Source: Actinomycetes bacterium (GTDB lineage: Bacteria > Actinomycetota > Acidimicrobiia > Acidimicrobiales > JAMCPL01). Taken from it: 63,476 nucleotides of DNA. This document shows, in pieces, positions 30,320 to 39,548 of this stretch. How positions within the stretch are numbered: position 1 is the first letter of the stretch; each line of letters opens with the position of its first letter. The notes beneath the pieces were generated by a model that worked only from the letters and a program-made list of their open reading frames with translations, did not search any database and was not told the origin of the DNA. A program made the translations under genes and the position numbers. The DNA lies in contig JAKBVZ010000001.1 of assembly GCA_021841005.1 (NCBI GenBank), positions 7,550 to 71,025 on the forward strand, in the 5' to 3' direction.

Positions 30320-31816
30320 ATGACTAGATCCAAGACCGTCTTTAGATGTAACAGCTGCGGGATGACGCAGCCACAGTGGTCAGGGCGTTGCCCGTCCTGC
30401 GAAGAGTGGAACACGATTGACAGGATGCCACAGCTTCCACCACCTCATGCCGCCACGGCCCTACCAGGAGAAGCACGCACTTCCGACCTGGTCCACACGC
30501 ATCTGGCCTACCGGACACCATACCACGATGAGAGGTACGGCTTGCTCGGAGTCGGTTCGAGCAATGGCATGGATATCGGCAACGAGCATGATAACGTGCC
30601 CCAGCCGACACCTCTGGGAGAGATCCCAGACATCACGTCGATGCGCGTCACCACCGGTATTGCCGAACTGGACAGGGTGCTGAGCGGGGGTCTCGTTGCT
30701 GGCTCAGTCACGCTGGCTGCCGGTGAACCCGGAATCGGCAAGTCGACCCTTCTCCTGCAGGTACTCCGGTCAATCGCTTTGCGTGGATATAATGCCCTGC
30801 TCGTTTCCGCAGAAGAGTCTGCGAGCCAGGTCAAACTGCGTGCAGCCCGGCTCGGCCTCTTGCCCCCGACGCTTCATGTGCTCGACAGCAGAGATGTCCT
30901 CGATATCGCAGCCTGTGTAGGGAACGTCTTACCCAGTATTGTGGTGGTGGATTCGATCCAGGCCATCTCTGACCCGGCGTTGGTTGGAGGACCTGGTTCC
31001 GTGGCTCAGGTAAGGGCATGTTCGGATCTTCTTGCCGGAATTGCCAAGGCGACTATGATACCTTTCGTGCTGGTAGGCCATGTCACCAAGGACGGCACGC
31101 TGGCTGGTCCCAGGGTGCTCGAACACCTCGTCGACACAGTGCTCATCATGGAAGGAGACAGGCATCATGCCCTGCGGTCAGTATCAGCAGTCAAGCATCG
31201 TTTCGGTGCCACCGGCGAAACCGGACTCTTCCGGATGGAGCGTTCAGGTCTGGTGGAAGTGGACGACCCTTACGAGATGCTGCTCGGAGACCGCCCGGAT
31301 CCGTCCACTCCCGGCAGCGTGGTGTTTCCTGCCATGAGAGGAGAACGCCCTCTCTTGGTCGAGTTGCAGGCGCTGGCTGCCCAGGCTATCTCGCAGTCTC
31401 CAAAGCGGGTAGCGAAGCTTGTAGATCCAAGTAGGCTGCCTGCACTTCTGGCGGTAATTGATCAGCATGCGGGAATCGCATCGAACCAATTCGATCTGTA
31501 CGTATCCGCAGTGGGCGGCATAAAAGTCTATGAGCCCGCAAGCGACCTGGCGCTACTCTCGGCCATCGTATCAGCATTCAGATCGGTGCCATTCCCTGCT
31601 GACACCATAGCAATAGGCGAGGTGGGTCTGGCTGGTGAGATACGCCGGGTTCCCGATCTGGAGAGACGGATTGCCGAGGCAGCAAGACTGGGCTTCCGGA
31701 AAGTCATTGCACCGATGTCGACAGATACCAGGATAAAGGACATGGAGATAATCCCAATCCGGCATGTCAATAGAGCTATCGCGTATATCCGTAGCGGGAA
31801 GTTGCATGTTGCCTAA
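30320..31816 (+). CDS. radA: DNA repair protein RadA
   Basis: RecA-like branch-migration helicase for recombination intermediates, 498 aa. N-terminal zinc finger: Cys10, Cys13, Cys24, Cys27. An insert of about 60 residues separates it from the ATPase, whose Walker A is GEPGIGKSTLLLQ. LVSAEESASQVKLRAARLG, VVDSIQAI and the RadA-specific KHRFGATGE (KNRFG-type) follow. The C-terminal Lon-like domain includes FDLYVSAVGGIKV and IAIGEVGLAGEIRRV. First gene of a conserved repair and regulation block with disA. Confidence 0.95.
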   Translation: MTRSKTVFRCNSCGMTQPQWSGRCPSCEEWNTIDRMPQLPPPHAATALPGEARTSDLVHTHLAYRTPYHDERYGLLGVGSSNGMDIGNEHDNVPQPTPLGEIPDITSMRVTTGIAELDRVLSGGLVAGSVTLAAGEPGIGKSTLLLQVLRSIALRGYNALLVSAEESASQVKLRAARLGLLPPTLHVLDSRDVLDIAACVGNVLPSIVVVDSIQAISDPALVGGPGSVAQVRACSDLLAGIAKATMIPFVLVGHVTKDGTLAGPRVLEHLVDTVLIMEGDRHHALRSVSAVKHRFGATGETGLFRMERSGLVEVDDPYEMLLGDRPDPSTPGSVVFPAMRGERPLLVELQALAAQAISQSPKRVAKLVDPSRLPALLAVIDQHAGIASNQFDLYVSAVGGIKVYEPASDLALLSAIVSAFRSVPFPADTIAIGEVGLAGEIRRVPDLERRIAEAARLGFRKVIAPMSTDTRIKDMEIIPIRHVNRAIAYIRSGKLHVA

Positions 31817-31983
31817 GAGGCCAGCAGATGGGCGAGATTGACGAGCCCGGCACGGATATCCGTTGAGCCGCTGAGCGATAGAGATTGCAACGACCTCGCT
31901 GTTGCCGCTGCCATAGCTTCACTTGGAAGCCCCAGTGTTCGATATGGCCATACTCCCTACGCACGCAACAAAAATCATATATT

Positions 31984-33246
31984 ATGGCATCAGTGACTAG
32001 TGGCAATAGCGCACCGGAACAGTTGGATGCTCTGCCCCTCTTGGCGGTAGGCATGCCCGTCAGAGAAGGCTTGGAGCGCGTAGTCCAAGCTCATCGGGGG
32101 GCGTTGGTGGTCATGAGCGACGGAGAGGAAGTACTTGCACTGTGTTCTGGTGGATTCCTGCTAAACGCCGAATTCAGCCCACAACGCCTTGCTGAACTGG
32201 CCAAGATGGACGGTGCGATTGTCCTTTCGAAAGACGCTTCGCGCATAGCCAGAGCCAATGTGCACTTGGTCCCAAATCACTCCATACCTACCTCCGAAAC
32301 AGGTACCCGCCACAGGACCGCCGAAAGGGTAGCCAGGTCCACTAGTGTCCCTGTAGTGTCGGTATCCACGGCAATGGGTGTCATCACGCTGTACGAGGGC
32401 ACGCGGAAGCACGTTCTCAGAGATGGACGCCACCTATCCAACCAGGCATCACAGGTCATACAGACACTCGCCCGTTTTCGCCAGCGCTTCGACGCTGCCG
32501 TTTCATCTCTTTCCGCACTCGAGCTGGAAGATGCTGTAACCATGCGTGATGTGGCCTTGGCCGTGCAGCCTGCTGAACTTGTCTGCAGACTTGCTGCGGA
32601 AGTGAACGGGTACCTCATAGAACTCGGAGAGGATGGCAGGCTGCTCAAATTGCAGCTCGATGAGCTTGCGGCCGGGGTGGAGGCAACTCGTGATCTAATA
32701 GTCCGGGACTACATGCACATGATGGACAAGACAGACAGCGTCGGTGCCGACATGCAACCTCCAGCGGCTCATCACCGTGGACACCTCGAGACGGACAAGG
32801 AAAAGAAGTCCGGTGCCAAGCAGTCTGTTGTACGCTTGCTGGACGGATCGGGTGCGCCATCCATTGGCAGAGGATCGCGGGGCGCGCCCACTCATACAGC
32901 ATCGGACGGTACGTGGAACAGGGCTCTACGGATATTGCAGAACCTGGATACCGAGGAACTGGCCAATCTGGACACCCTCACTGAAGCGATCGGCATCCAG
33001 GTGGAATCGGATCAGGTGGATGGCTCGGTGGGTCCTAAGGGATACAGGCTGCTGCACCGCCTACCCAACTTGCCCGAGCCGGTAATCGATCGGATAGTGG
33101 AGCATTTCGGCAGCCTCCAGGCCATTATGCGTGCGTCTCAGAAATCACTGGAGGAAGTGGAGGGGGTAGGGGTGGGGCGTGCCACGTCACTCAGGAATGG
33201 GCTGGCCCGTCTTGCCGAATCCAGCATCCTGGAACGCTACGAGTAA
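31984..33246 (+). CDS. disA: diadenylate cyclase DisA
   Basis: DNA-integrity scanning protein that makes c-di-AMP from two ATP, 420 aa from the ATG at 31984 (upstream frame to 31885 lacks homology). The DAC domain carries MDGAIVLSKD (DGA motif) and TGTRHRTAERVARS (RHR motif). A linker helical region follows with a polar insert near residues 240-300, then helix-hairpin-helix DNA-binding segments (LHRLPNLPEPVIDRIVEHFGS and LEEVEGVGVGRATSLRNGL). It follows radA as in other Gram-positive genomes, where RadA restrains DisA. Confidence 0.94.
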   Translation: MASVTSGNSAPEQLDALPLLAVGMPVREGLERVVQAHRGALVVMSDGEEVLALCSGGFLLNAEFSPQRLAELAKMDGAIVLSKDASRIARANVHLVPNHSIPTSETGTRHRTAERVARSTSVPVVSVSTAMGVITLYEGTRKHVLRDGRHLSNQASQVIQTLARFRQRFDAAVSSLSALELEDAVTMRDVALAVQPAELVCRLAAEVNGYLIELGEDGRLLKLQLDELAAGVEATRDLIVRDYMHMMDKTDSVGADMQPPAAHHRGHLETDKEKKSGAKQSVVRLLDGSGAPSIGRGSRGAPTHTASDGTWNRALRILQNLDTEELANLDTLTEAIGIQVESDQVDGSVGPKGYRLLHRLPNLPEPVIDRIVEHFGSLQAIMRASQKSLEEVEGVGVGRATSLRNGLARLAESSILERYE

Positions 33247-33380
33247 CGCCTCACTACTCACTACTCACTGAAGCCGTCGGCGGTCCCCTTGGCTACCGTT
33301 CTCTTGGATCGCTCTTGGCACTGTTTTCCACCTGTACTCCACTGTACTGCAATGATTACGAACGAGATGCCAAATTGAGC

Positions 33381-33404
33381 TATAATGGTGGTAGGCTCCA
33401 CCAT
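33381..33404 (+). promoter_or_regulatory. -10 element and hairpin upstream of carD
   Basis: TATAAT at 33381-33386 runs into ATGGTGG-TAGGCT-CCACCAT, a 7-bp stem that would form at or near the transcript start. The -35 is weak (TTACGA, wide spacing). The carD start is about 145 bp downstream. Confidence 0.4.
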
Positions 33405-33529
33405 GGGAAAGGGCACGGCATCAGACAAGTGGATTGGGTAACCGTGCATGACCCACCGTGAGCTCGCATTGCCGGCTTGCCGGATTATTGGGTACCAGCC
33501 AGGCAGCTGGATAATTCAAGGAGGCTCGA

Positions 33530-34006
33530 TTGTTTGAAAAAGGCGACAGGGTGGTCTATCCTCATCATGGTGCTGCCGTAGTCGAGAGGAGGGAGGTAAA
33601 AAAGGCATTCGGGGAAGAGAAGGAATACCTCGTGTTGCGACTCGCTTACGGAGATCTCACCCTCATGGTTCCAACGGACAATACCGAGAGTGTCGGGTTG
33701 CGAGAAGTGATCAATGACGAAGAAGTGGAGGAGGTGTTTGCTGTTCTCAGCAAGAAGGGTGCCAGGATGCCTACCAACTGGTCCCGCCGTTACAAGAACC
33801 ACTCCGAAAAGCTTCGTTCAGGAGACATATACCAGGTGGCCGAAGTTGTCCGAAATCTGTCCATCAGGGACAAGGACAAGGGATTGTCCGCCGGTGAGAA
33901 GAGAATGCTTGCACGTGCACGCCAGATCCTCATTTCAGAGCTTACCTTTGCACTGAACGCCAGCGAGGAGGAAGCAGCCCAGCGGCTCGACGAGTTGCTG
34001 TCATAA
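33530..34006 (+). CDS. carD: CarD family transcription factor
   Basis: RNA-polymerase-binding regulator of initiation, 158 aa. The N-terminal Tudor-like domain begins FEKGDRVVYPHHGAAVVERRE and includes YLVLRLAYGDLTLMVP, which contacts the beta subunit. The C-terminal helical domain contains SRRYKNHSEKLRSGDIYQVAEVVRNL and LSAGEKRMLARARQILISEL, which binds the upstream fork of promoter DNA. The TTG start has AAGGAGG 8 bp upstream. Followed after 2 bp by ispDF. Confidence 0.95.
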   Translation: MFEKGDRVVYPHHGAAVVERREVKKAFGEEKEYLVLRLAYGDLTLMVPTDNTESVGLREVINDEEVEEVFAVLSKKGARMPTNWSRRYKNHSEKLRSGDIYQVAEVVRNLSIRDKDKGLSAGEKRMLARARQILISELTFALNASEEEAAQRLDELLS

Positions 34007-34008
34007 CT

Positions 34009-35391
34009 GTGCCGGGTCACCCCAGTACGTGGGCGATAGTCGTTGCTGCCGGTAGGGGAGAGCGTTTTGGATCGCTGAAGCAATTGGCCTTACTCGGCGG
34101 GATGCCGTTGATCGAATGGTCATTGCTGCTACTTGCCCAGCCAGCCCGCCAGTCACTGGTCGATGGAATCGTACTGGTGGTTCCCGCTGGCGGTGCCGGC
34201 AAATACAGACCTGGTGCCGTAGTGGACTGGGAATCTCCAGCATACGGGCAACAGGAGGTGGACGGGGAAATAGCCATGGCAAGCCCAGTACCTGATGCCC
34301 TATTCTATCCTGATGTCCCATCTTACCTTGACACCGGGCTCAGCCAAACCCATGGCCGGCATATCCCGGGTAAGCCGGTCGTGCATATAGTTACCGGTGG
34401 AGAGAGCAGATCGGCTTCGGTTAGAAACGGGCTTGAACGAGTACCTACCGGCGCTGAAATCGTAGTTGTACATGATGCAGGTCGCCCACTTGCGAGCCAT
34501 GAGATGGTCATGTCGGTAATCGATGCCGTGCGCTGGGGCGCGGCAGGAGCGGTGCCTGTCACTGGCGTAGTCGATACGATAAAGGAAGTCGAGGGCCGGA
34601 AGGTGGTGCGTACGTTGGACCGGTCTCGCTTGGTTGCAGTACAGACGCCCCAGGCGTTCAGGGCTGACGTCCTTAGAAGGGCGCATGATTCGGGCATGGA
34701 TGCCACAGATGATGCCGCGCTGGTCGAGATGCTGGGTGAGGAGGTTGTCACGGTGCCAGGAGAAGAGAGGAACTGCAAGATCACGACTGCTGATGATCTC
34801 GCCCGACTGGACGCAATGATTCGAACCGGCGGCACTGGTACCCGTCCATCCATCACCCTCCGCACAGGCCAGGGCATAGATATGCACCGTTTCGATTCCG
34901 GCAGCTACCACCCTGGCAACACCGACCCTACCCATCCTGAGGATCCTGCCGACCTTGCCAGACAGGCTGACCGGCTCGTGCTCGGAGGCGTACGTATACC
35001 CTTTCACAAGGGATTGGTAGGGCATTCCGATGCTGATGTCGTTACTCATGCTGTTACTGATGCCCTTCTGGGCGCCGCCGGGCTTGGTGACATAGGCTGT
35101 CACTTCCCCGATACTGATCCAAAATGGTCAGGAGCGGATTCCATGGAGATGCTCAGCCAGGTGATGGCGATGTTGCATGATCACTCGTTTTCGGTTGTCA
35201 ACGCTGATGTCACCATCATTGCCGAAAGACCGATGCTCTCTCCCCATATCCCCAGTATCCAATCACGGCTGGCTGGAGTCACTGGCGGGCATGTCAACGT
35301 GAAGGCCACCAGGCCGGAAGGGCTCGGATCGTTGGGACAGGGCGAGGGAATCGCATGCCTGGCCAATGTCCTGCTGTCAGGAGCATCGTAA
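34009..35391 (+). CDS. ispDF: bifunctional IspD/IspF enzyme
   Basis: Two steps of the MEP isoprenoid pathway in one 460-aa protein. The IspD half begins WAIVVAAGRGERFGSLKQL, has GGESRSASVRNGL, VVVHDAGRPLAS and VQTPQAFRADVL. About 60 extra residues interrupt it between VVPAGG and VVHIVTGG. The IspF half starts RTGQGIDMHRF (metal Asp and His), then GLVGHSDADVVTHAVTDALLGAAGLGDIGCHFPDTDP and VNVKATRPEGLG. A smaller polar insert follows FDSGS. GTG start 2 bp after carD stop. Confidence 0.95.
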   Translation: MPGHPSTWAIVVAAGRGERFGSLKQLALLGGMPLIEWSLLLLAQPARQSLVDGIVLVVPAGGAGKYRPGAVVDWESPAYGQQEVDGEIAMASPVPDALFYPDVPSYLDTGLSQTHGRHIPGKPVVHIVTGGESRSASVRNGLERVPTGAEIVVVHDAGRPLASHEMVMSVIDAVRWGAAGAVPVTGVVDTIKEVEGRKVVRTLDRSRLVAVQTPQAFRADVLRRAHDSGMDATDDAALVEMLGEEVVTVPGEERNCKITTADDLARLDAMIRTGGTGTRPSITLRTGQGIDMHRFDSGSYHPGNTDPTHPEDPADLARQADRLVLGGVRIPFHKGLVGHSDADVVTHAVTDALLGAAGLGDIGCHFPDTDPKWSGADSMEMLSQVMAMLHDHSFSVVNADVTIIAERPMLSPHIPSIQSRLAGVTGGHVNVKATRPEGLGSLGQGEGIACLANVLLSGAS

Positions 35392-35392
35392 C

Positions 35393-36466
35393 ATGCCGGG
35401 TAAGGCCACCGGGAGAACTCCGAGGACAGGGGGCGCCAAAGGCGCGCGCAGGAACCTATCTGGGACTGGAAACTCGCGCCGCCCTGGCCGTACAGGCCGC
35501 TGGCAACCTGCCCAGCCGCGGCGGCTGGCCGGTGGAGGGATACGCAACCCTGTTGCAGGTAGGGCACGCCGTATGCCGCTAGCGCAGGTACCACAACGAG
35601 TCGCGCTGGATGACCGCGGAATCGGGGGAGACCAGGTGGAAGGGCGCAGGTCCGTATTGGAACTGCTGGCCTGTGGCAGGCGAAACGTGCAGGTGGTGTT
35701 CATGGAGGAGGGGCTAGAACCTTCCCCCATCCTCGAGGACATCGAGAGCTTGACTCGGAAGCGGCACATCAGGCTGATCGAACTTCCGCCAGTAAAGATG
35801 GAGCAGGAAGCACTCTCCCAATCGTACCAGGGCGTCATCGCCAGGGCAGCACCACTGGAGCTGTATACTATAGACGACCTCGCAATGGGTGTAGTACCAT
35901 CCAGCATCCCCTTCCCGGCGGCCAGCTGGGCAAGTGCAAGTGCACAACCCGTGACCCGATCGGCCCGCGCCATTCCGTTCCTCGTACTGCTCGACGGAAT
36001 CACCGATCCGCACAACCTGGGCTCCATCCTGAGAAGCGCTGAATGTGCGGGCGCCACTGGCATCGTGCTACCCCGGCACCGCTCGGCACGCATAACTGCA
36101 GTGGCGACAAAAGCGGCGTCGGGCGCCGTCGAACACCTTAATTTCGCTCTGGTGGGCGGTATACCTGCAACCCTTATGGAGTTGGAGAAGATGGGAGTAC
36201 AGACCGTAGGTTTCGACTCAGCTGCACGCACATCGTTATATGATGTGAGTACAAGTCCATCCGATCCGGTGGCACTGGTCTTTGGTTCCGAGGGCAAGGG
36301 CTTGAGCCAGCTTACCAAGCGCAGGTGCTCCGTTCTGGTATCAATACCTCAATATGGTCAGATAGATTCCCTGAACGTGGCAGCAGCAGCAGCAGTGGGG
36401 CTGTCCCATGTGGCCAGGGTGCGATCACGCATCGTGCGAACCACTTCCAGTGCCACTTTGGAGTAG
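35393..36466 (+). CDS. rlmB: TrmH/RlmB-type 23S rRNA 2'-O-ribose methyltransferase
   Basis: SPOUT-class RNA methyltransferase of 357 aa. A basic low-complexity N-terminal tail of about 65 residues precedes the substrate-binding domain (GDQVEGRRSVLELLACGRRNVQVVFMEEGL). The SPOUT domain has FLVLLDGITDPHNLGSILRSAECAGATGIVLPRHRSA, FGSEGKGLSQLTKRRCSVLVSIPQ and GQIDSLNVAAAAAVGL, the knot motifs. The ATG at 35393 lies 1 bp after the ispDF stop. RlmB is most likely; TrmH-family relatives are possible. Confidence 0.9.
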   Translation: MPGKATGRTPRTGGAKGARRNLSGTGNSRRPGRTGRWQPAQPRRLAGGGIRNPVAGRARRMPLAQVPQRVALDDRGIGGDQVEGRRSVLELLACGRRNVQVVFMEEGLEPSPILEDIESLTRKRHIRLIELPPVKMEQEALSQSYQGVIARAAPLELYTIDDLAMGVVPSSIPFPAASWASASAQPVTRSARAIPFLVLLDGITDPHNLGSILRSAECAGATGIVLPRHRSARITAVATKAASGAVEHLNFALVGGIPATLMELEKMGVQTVGFDSAARTSLYDVSTSPSDPVALVFGSEGKGLSQLTKRRCSVLVSIPQYGQIDSLNVAAAAAVGLSHVARVRSRIVRTTSSATLE

Positions 36467-36634
36467 AAAGGGGTTGTAGGTGTCAGGTGCAACATGGCGG
36501 AACTCAGGGCCAGACCACATGCTGTTTCTCGAAGTAACAGTAAATATCTCACTGACCTTAGATCCGTGCGCCCACGATCCTTACCGGGCGGCTGGTCCCA
36601 GCCGTTGGGATACCGGCCCTATACTGTTTTCCGG

Positions 36635-38260
36635 TCAGGCAGGCTGGTAGAAATCGTGAAGCTGTTTGCGCAGGACATGCTTCTGTACCTTCCCCGTAGA
36701 AGTACGGGGCATCTCATCCACGAAGATGACGGCTTTAGGAGCTTTGAACGAAGCGATCTGTTGCTTTGTCTTTGCGATCACCTGCTCTGGATCAAGGCTC
36801 ACGCCTGGCCGGGGTATCGCCACCGCCGTAATTGCCTCCCCCCACCTGTCATGAGGCAAACCGATGACGACCACCTCCATGATTCCCTCCTCGGCAGCAT
36901 AGATGGCCTTTTCCACCTCTATTGATGCCACGTTCTCGCCACCGGTCTTGATGACATCCTTGGTGCGATCATCAAACCATAGAATACCGTTCTCGTCGAA
37001 ATGGCCTGTATCGCCGGAATGGAACCAGCTATACCGGAAAGCAGCGGAGGTAGCCTTCTCGTCATGCAGGTAACCTTCCATGGCATGGGGTCCCCTGTAC
37101 ACTATCTCGCCGACTTCACCCGGAGCCAAGATGCCACCATCCTCATCCATGACCGCGGTCTGCACATTCACGATCTGGCTTCCCACTGATCCGGGATAGC
37201 TGAGCTGATCCTCAGGCTTGAACACTGTGGTGAGGGGCGCCATCTCGGTCTGACCAAACCCTAGAGCGAACTCGCACTTGAAAGTTTCTATGGCGCGCTT
37301 CAAGTCTTTGTCCGGCATGGGAGCCATGGCGTAAAGCGCCCTTCTCAGGCTGGACAGATCACGCTTGTGGATATCGGGGTGATCGATCATGATCCGGTAC
37401 ATCATGGGCAAGCCGAAGATGAAGGTGATCTTTTCACGCTCGACCAGTTCCAGCAACACTGTAGGATCAAATGTTCTCATCACAAAAATTGTGCCTCCCA
37501 CTGCGATGGCCGGAGTGATGACCCCATTGAGCTGGGCGGTGTGAAAGAATGGCATCATTGCGGCCGTCCTCTCTGTTGCTGTAAACCCAGATTCGATCAC
37601 ACACGTCATGGACTCCAAATAGATCGAGAGATGGCTGCCAACCACGCCCTTTGGTGCAGAAGTGGTCCCACTCGTATAAAGATACGTCAGGGGGTCCCGG
37701 TCCTCTACGTATGCCTGTGGCTCATCAGCATTGCCCTCACTGAGGAGATCCCAGAACCGGTAAAAGCCATCTGGTCTGATACCTAGCAGCACATTGCCGA
37801 CCTGATCCTTGTCGCCGATACCTGGCGCCAGTACTACATCGCTGAGTGTTGAAACGCTGCCGAGAGCCGGCAAAAGATTGGCGGCCAGCTGGCTCTCCAC
37901 GACAATTCCCCGTGCCTTGCAGTGGTCAAGGACGTACGCGATCTCTGCGGCCTGCCATCCCGTATTGATCGGAACGCATACCACGCCCAATTTCGCGCAG
38001 GCATAGTAAGTAAGTACAAACTCTAGGCTGTTCCCGGCCAGTATGGAAAGTCTGTCCCCCCTCGAATATCCACGGTTGGCCAACGAATTTGCGAGTTGGT
38101 TTACCTGCTCGTTCAATTCCCCATAGGTGAGCCTGTTTTCACCGTCTACGATGGCAAGCTTTCCAGGCATCCGCCATGCAGTCCGGGTAAGGGTGTCGCC
38201 CATATTAAGTCTGGTGATGATATTACGGTTACGCGCGTCCAAGTCCATGACACGAATCAT
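36635..38260 (-). CDS. long-chain fatty-acid/acyl-CoA ligase (AMP-binding)
   Basis: ANL-superfamily acyl-CoA synthetase, 541 aa. P-loop motif YLYTSGTTSAPKGVVGSHL, then AMMPFFHTAQLN, FALGFGQTEMAPLTTVF, WFHSGDTGHFDENGILWFDDRTKDVIKTGGENVAS (the hinge Asp and Arg), and the C-terminal Lys in PRTSTGKVQKHVLR. Substrate could be a fatty or other carboxylic acid. The start at 38260 or the ATG at 38203 (MGDTLTRT) are both possible. Monocistronic by spacing. Confidence 0.9.
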   Translation of the reverse strand: MIRVMDLDARNRNIITRLNMGDTLTRTAWRMPGKLAIVDGENRLTYGELNEQVNQLANSLANRGYSRGDRLSILAGNSLEFVLTYYACAKLGVVCVPINTGWQAAEIAYVLDHCKARGIVVESQLAANLLPALGSVSTLSDVVLAPGIGDKDQVGNVLLGIRPDGFYRFWDLLSEGNADEPQAYVEDRDPLTYLYTSGTTSAPKGVVGSHLSIYLESMTCVIESGFTATERTAAMMPFFHTAQLNGVITPAIAVGGTIFVMRTFDPTVLLELVEREKITFIFGLPMMYRIMIDHPDIHKRDLSSLRRALYAMAPMPDKDLKRAIETFKCEFALGFGQTEMAPLTTVFKPEDQLSYPGSVGSQIVNVQTAVMDEDGGILAPGEVGEIVYRGPHAMEGYLHDEKATSAAFRYSWFHSGDTGHFDENGILWFDDRTKDVIKTGGENVASIEVEKAIYAAEEGIMEVVVIGLPHDRWGEAITAVAIPRPGVSLDPEQVIAKTKQQIASFKAPKAVIFVDEMPRTSTGKVQKHVLRKQLHDFYQPA

Positions 38261-38333
38261 AATCGCTTACGGGCTTGCAATGCTCGTCAACCGCATTCTT
38301 GGCAACCTGTAATTGCCAGTTTTGTCATACTTT

Positions 38334-38385
38334 TAAACCGGTACTGGTCGCAAGGCTACCGTGGGTTCGAATCTCACCTCCTCAG
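38334..38385 (+). tRNA. tRNA 3'-half-like fragment (class II type), no 5' half
   Basis: A T-arm GTGGG-TTCGAAT-CTCAC at 38361-38377 is preceded by a long-variable-arm-like stem TGGTC-GCAA-GGCTA (38345-38358), as in Ser tRNAs. A CTCCTCA acceptor-like strand and a G in position 73 follow. The expected TGAGGAG 5' acceptor strand and D-arm are not upstream, where an acyl-CoA ligase gene starts. A small hairpin GGCAA-CCTGTAA-TTGCC followed by TTTT lies at 38301-38323. Likely a tRNA remnant or an old attachment site. Confidence 0.45.
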
Positions 38386-38407
38386 CTCCAACCCTCGCTC
38401 TTGATGT

Positions 38408-39013
38408 CTATATGTCCAGTTTGCGAGCCGACTCAAATCGCTTGCTGACATCTTCCCAGTTGACTACCGACCATAGGGCGTTGACGAAGTCTGCCCGTAC
38501 ATTGCGGTAATGGAGGTAGTAAGCATGTTCCCATACGTCGAACACTAGTAGCGGTACGCTGCCGTTACCCAGGTTGCCGTGATGATCGTAGACTTGCTCG
38601 ACCACCAGCCTCTTGCCTAATGGTTCGTAGGCAAGCGCTCCCCAACCAGAACCCTGAACCAGTATGGAGGCTTGGGTAAGCTGGGCTCTGAATGCATCGA
38701 AGGAACTGAAATGTTCGGTGATCGCAGCAGCAAGCTCACCTTCCGGCTGTCCACCTCCACCAGGTACGAGGTTCTTCCAAAATATGGAATGCAACACATG
38801 TCCAGAGATATTGAACGCCAGTGTCTTTTCCAAGCCGACCAGTGAGTTGAAGTCGTTTGCTCCCCGTGCTTCTGCTAGGCGTTCGAGCGTCGTGTTGGCG
38901 CCGGCGACGTAGGCAGCATGGTGCTTTGAGTGGTGAAGTTCCAGATTCTCGCCGGAATAGTATGGTTCGAGAGCTGAGTAATCGTATGGAAGTTCTGGAA
39001 GTGTGTAGGCCAT
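38408..39013 (-). CDS. Fe/Mn superoxide dismutase
   Basis: Cytoplasmic superoxide dismutase, 201 aa. [34 protein letters not shown] holds the first metal His; [18 protein letters not shown] holds the second; [30 protein letters not shown] holds the Asp and third His. [11 protein letters not shown] lies between. Metal preference cannot be decided safely from sequence. AAAGGAGAT sits 7 bp before the ATG. No leader peptide, so it is not exported by the Sec route. Confidence 0.96.
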   Translation of the reverse strand: MAYTLPELPYDYSALEPYYSGENLELHHSKHHAAYVAGANTTLERLAEARGANDFNSLVGLEKTLAFNISGHVLHSIFWKNLVPGGGGQPEGELAAAITEHFSSFDAFRAQLTQASILVQGSGWGALAYEPLGKRLVVEQVYDHHGNLGNGSVPLLVFDVWEHAYYLHYRNVRADFVNALWSVVNWEDVSKRFESARKLDI

Positions 39014-39548
39014 TTCAATCTCCTTTGTGTGTCATGTTCCCTTTGATTTTACCTGCACGGGCATTCATGCCTGCGCAGCACGGCATCATGCAGTCATTGT
39101 GCTGTGCCTTTCTTCAAGTATAGGGGGCGGAAGAGGCCAGGTGTGTCGCTCCGGAAACAATTGTTTGGCCAGCCTGGCTTGAGTAGGGTCAAGACTCGTA
39201 GCTCTGGTTCTTTCAATTCCATGCTCATGTGGTGCGTTCGCGATGCACTAGAAACGCTCCAGTGGCCCTGCTTGCCAGGTTGCCTTCTGCGTCAGCACAT
39301 TGGCTTCGTAAATGCCACTCGGCGAGCCATTTGTACCACCTCACCCCTGAAGGACAAGGGATCGTCCTGGTGAGCAGGACGCATTGTTTCGATTTTCATT
39401 TCCAGGGTGGCTTTGGTACGCGAAGAGCCCCGTGTATTCACGGGGCTCTTCCATCTGGTATGTAGCAGTGGAGAGAAATAGTGGACAATGCCTGACCCTC
39501 GAGCCTGCATCCAGGTCCATATCCGGACCCAGGTGCAGGTGCTAGTGG
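39014..39548. other. gene-free region between sod and the MFS gene
   Basis: 535 bp. Contains a 12-bp palindrome AAACAATTGTTT at 39155-39166 that could be an operator, and a minus-strand 37-codon frame (about 39292-39405, ending RRVAFTKPMC) without recognised homology. A strong inverted repeat near 39422 is listed separately. Nothing else seen. Confidence 0.4.
39422..39451 (-). terminator. perfect 13-bp hairpin after the MFS gene
   Basis: GAAGAGCCCCGTG and its exact complement are separated by TATT. It lies 98 bp downstream of the MFS stop codon. No T-run follows on either strand, so it may be a processed-end or bidirectional transcription barrier and not a classical terminator. Confidence 0.5.

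Noticed and set aside
34300-35103. 267-aa minus-strand ORF
   Set aside because: Antisense to the well-supported ispDF gene.
38361-38396. tmRNA 3' end (CAGCTCC)
   Set aside because: Five extra bases separate the T-arm from CAGCTCC and no 5' tmRNA domain or tag ORF lies upstream.
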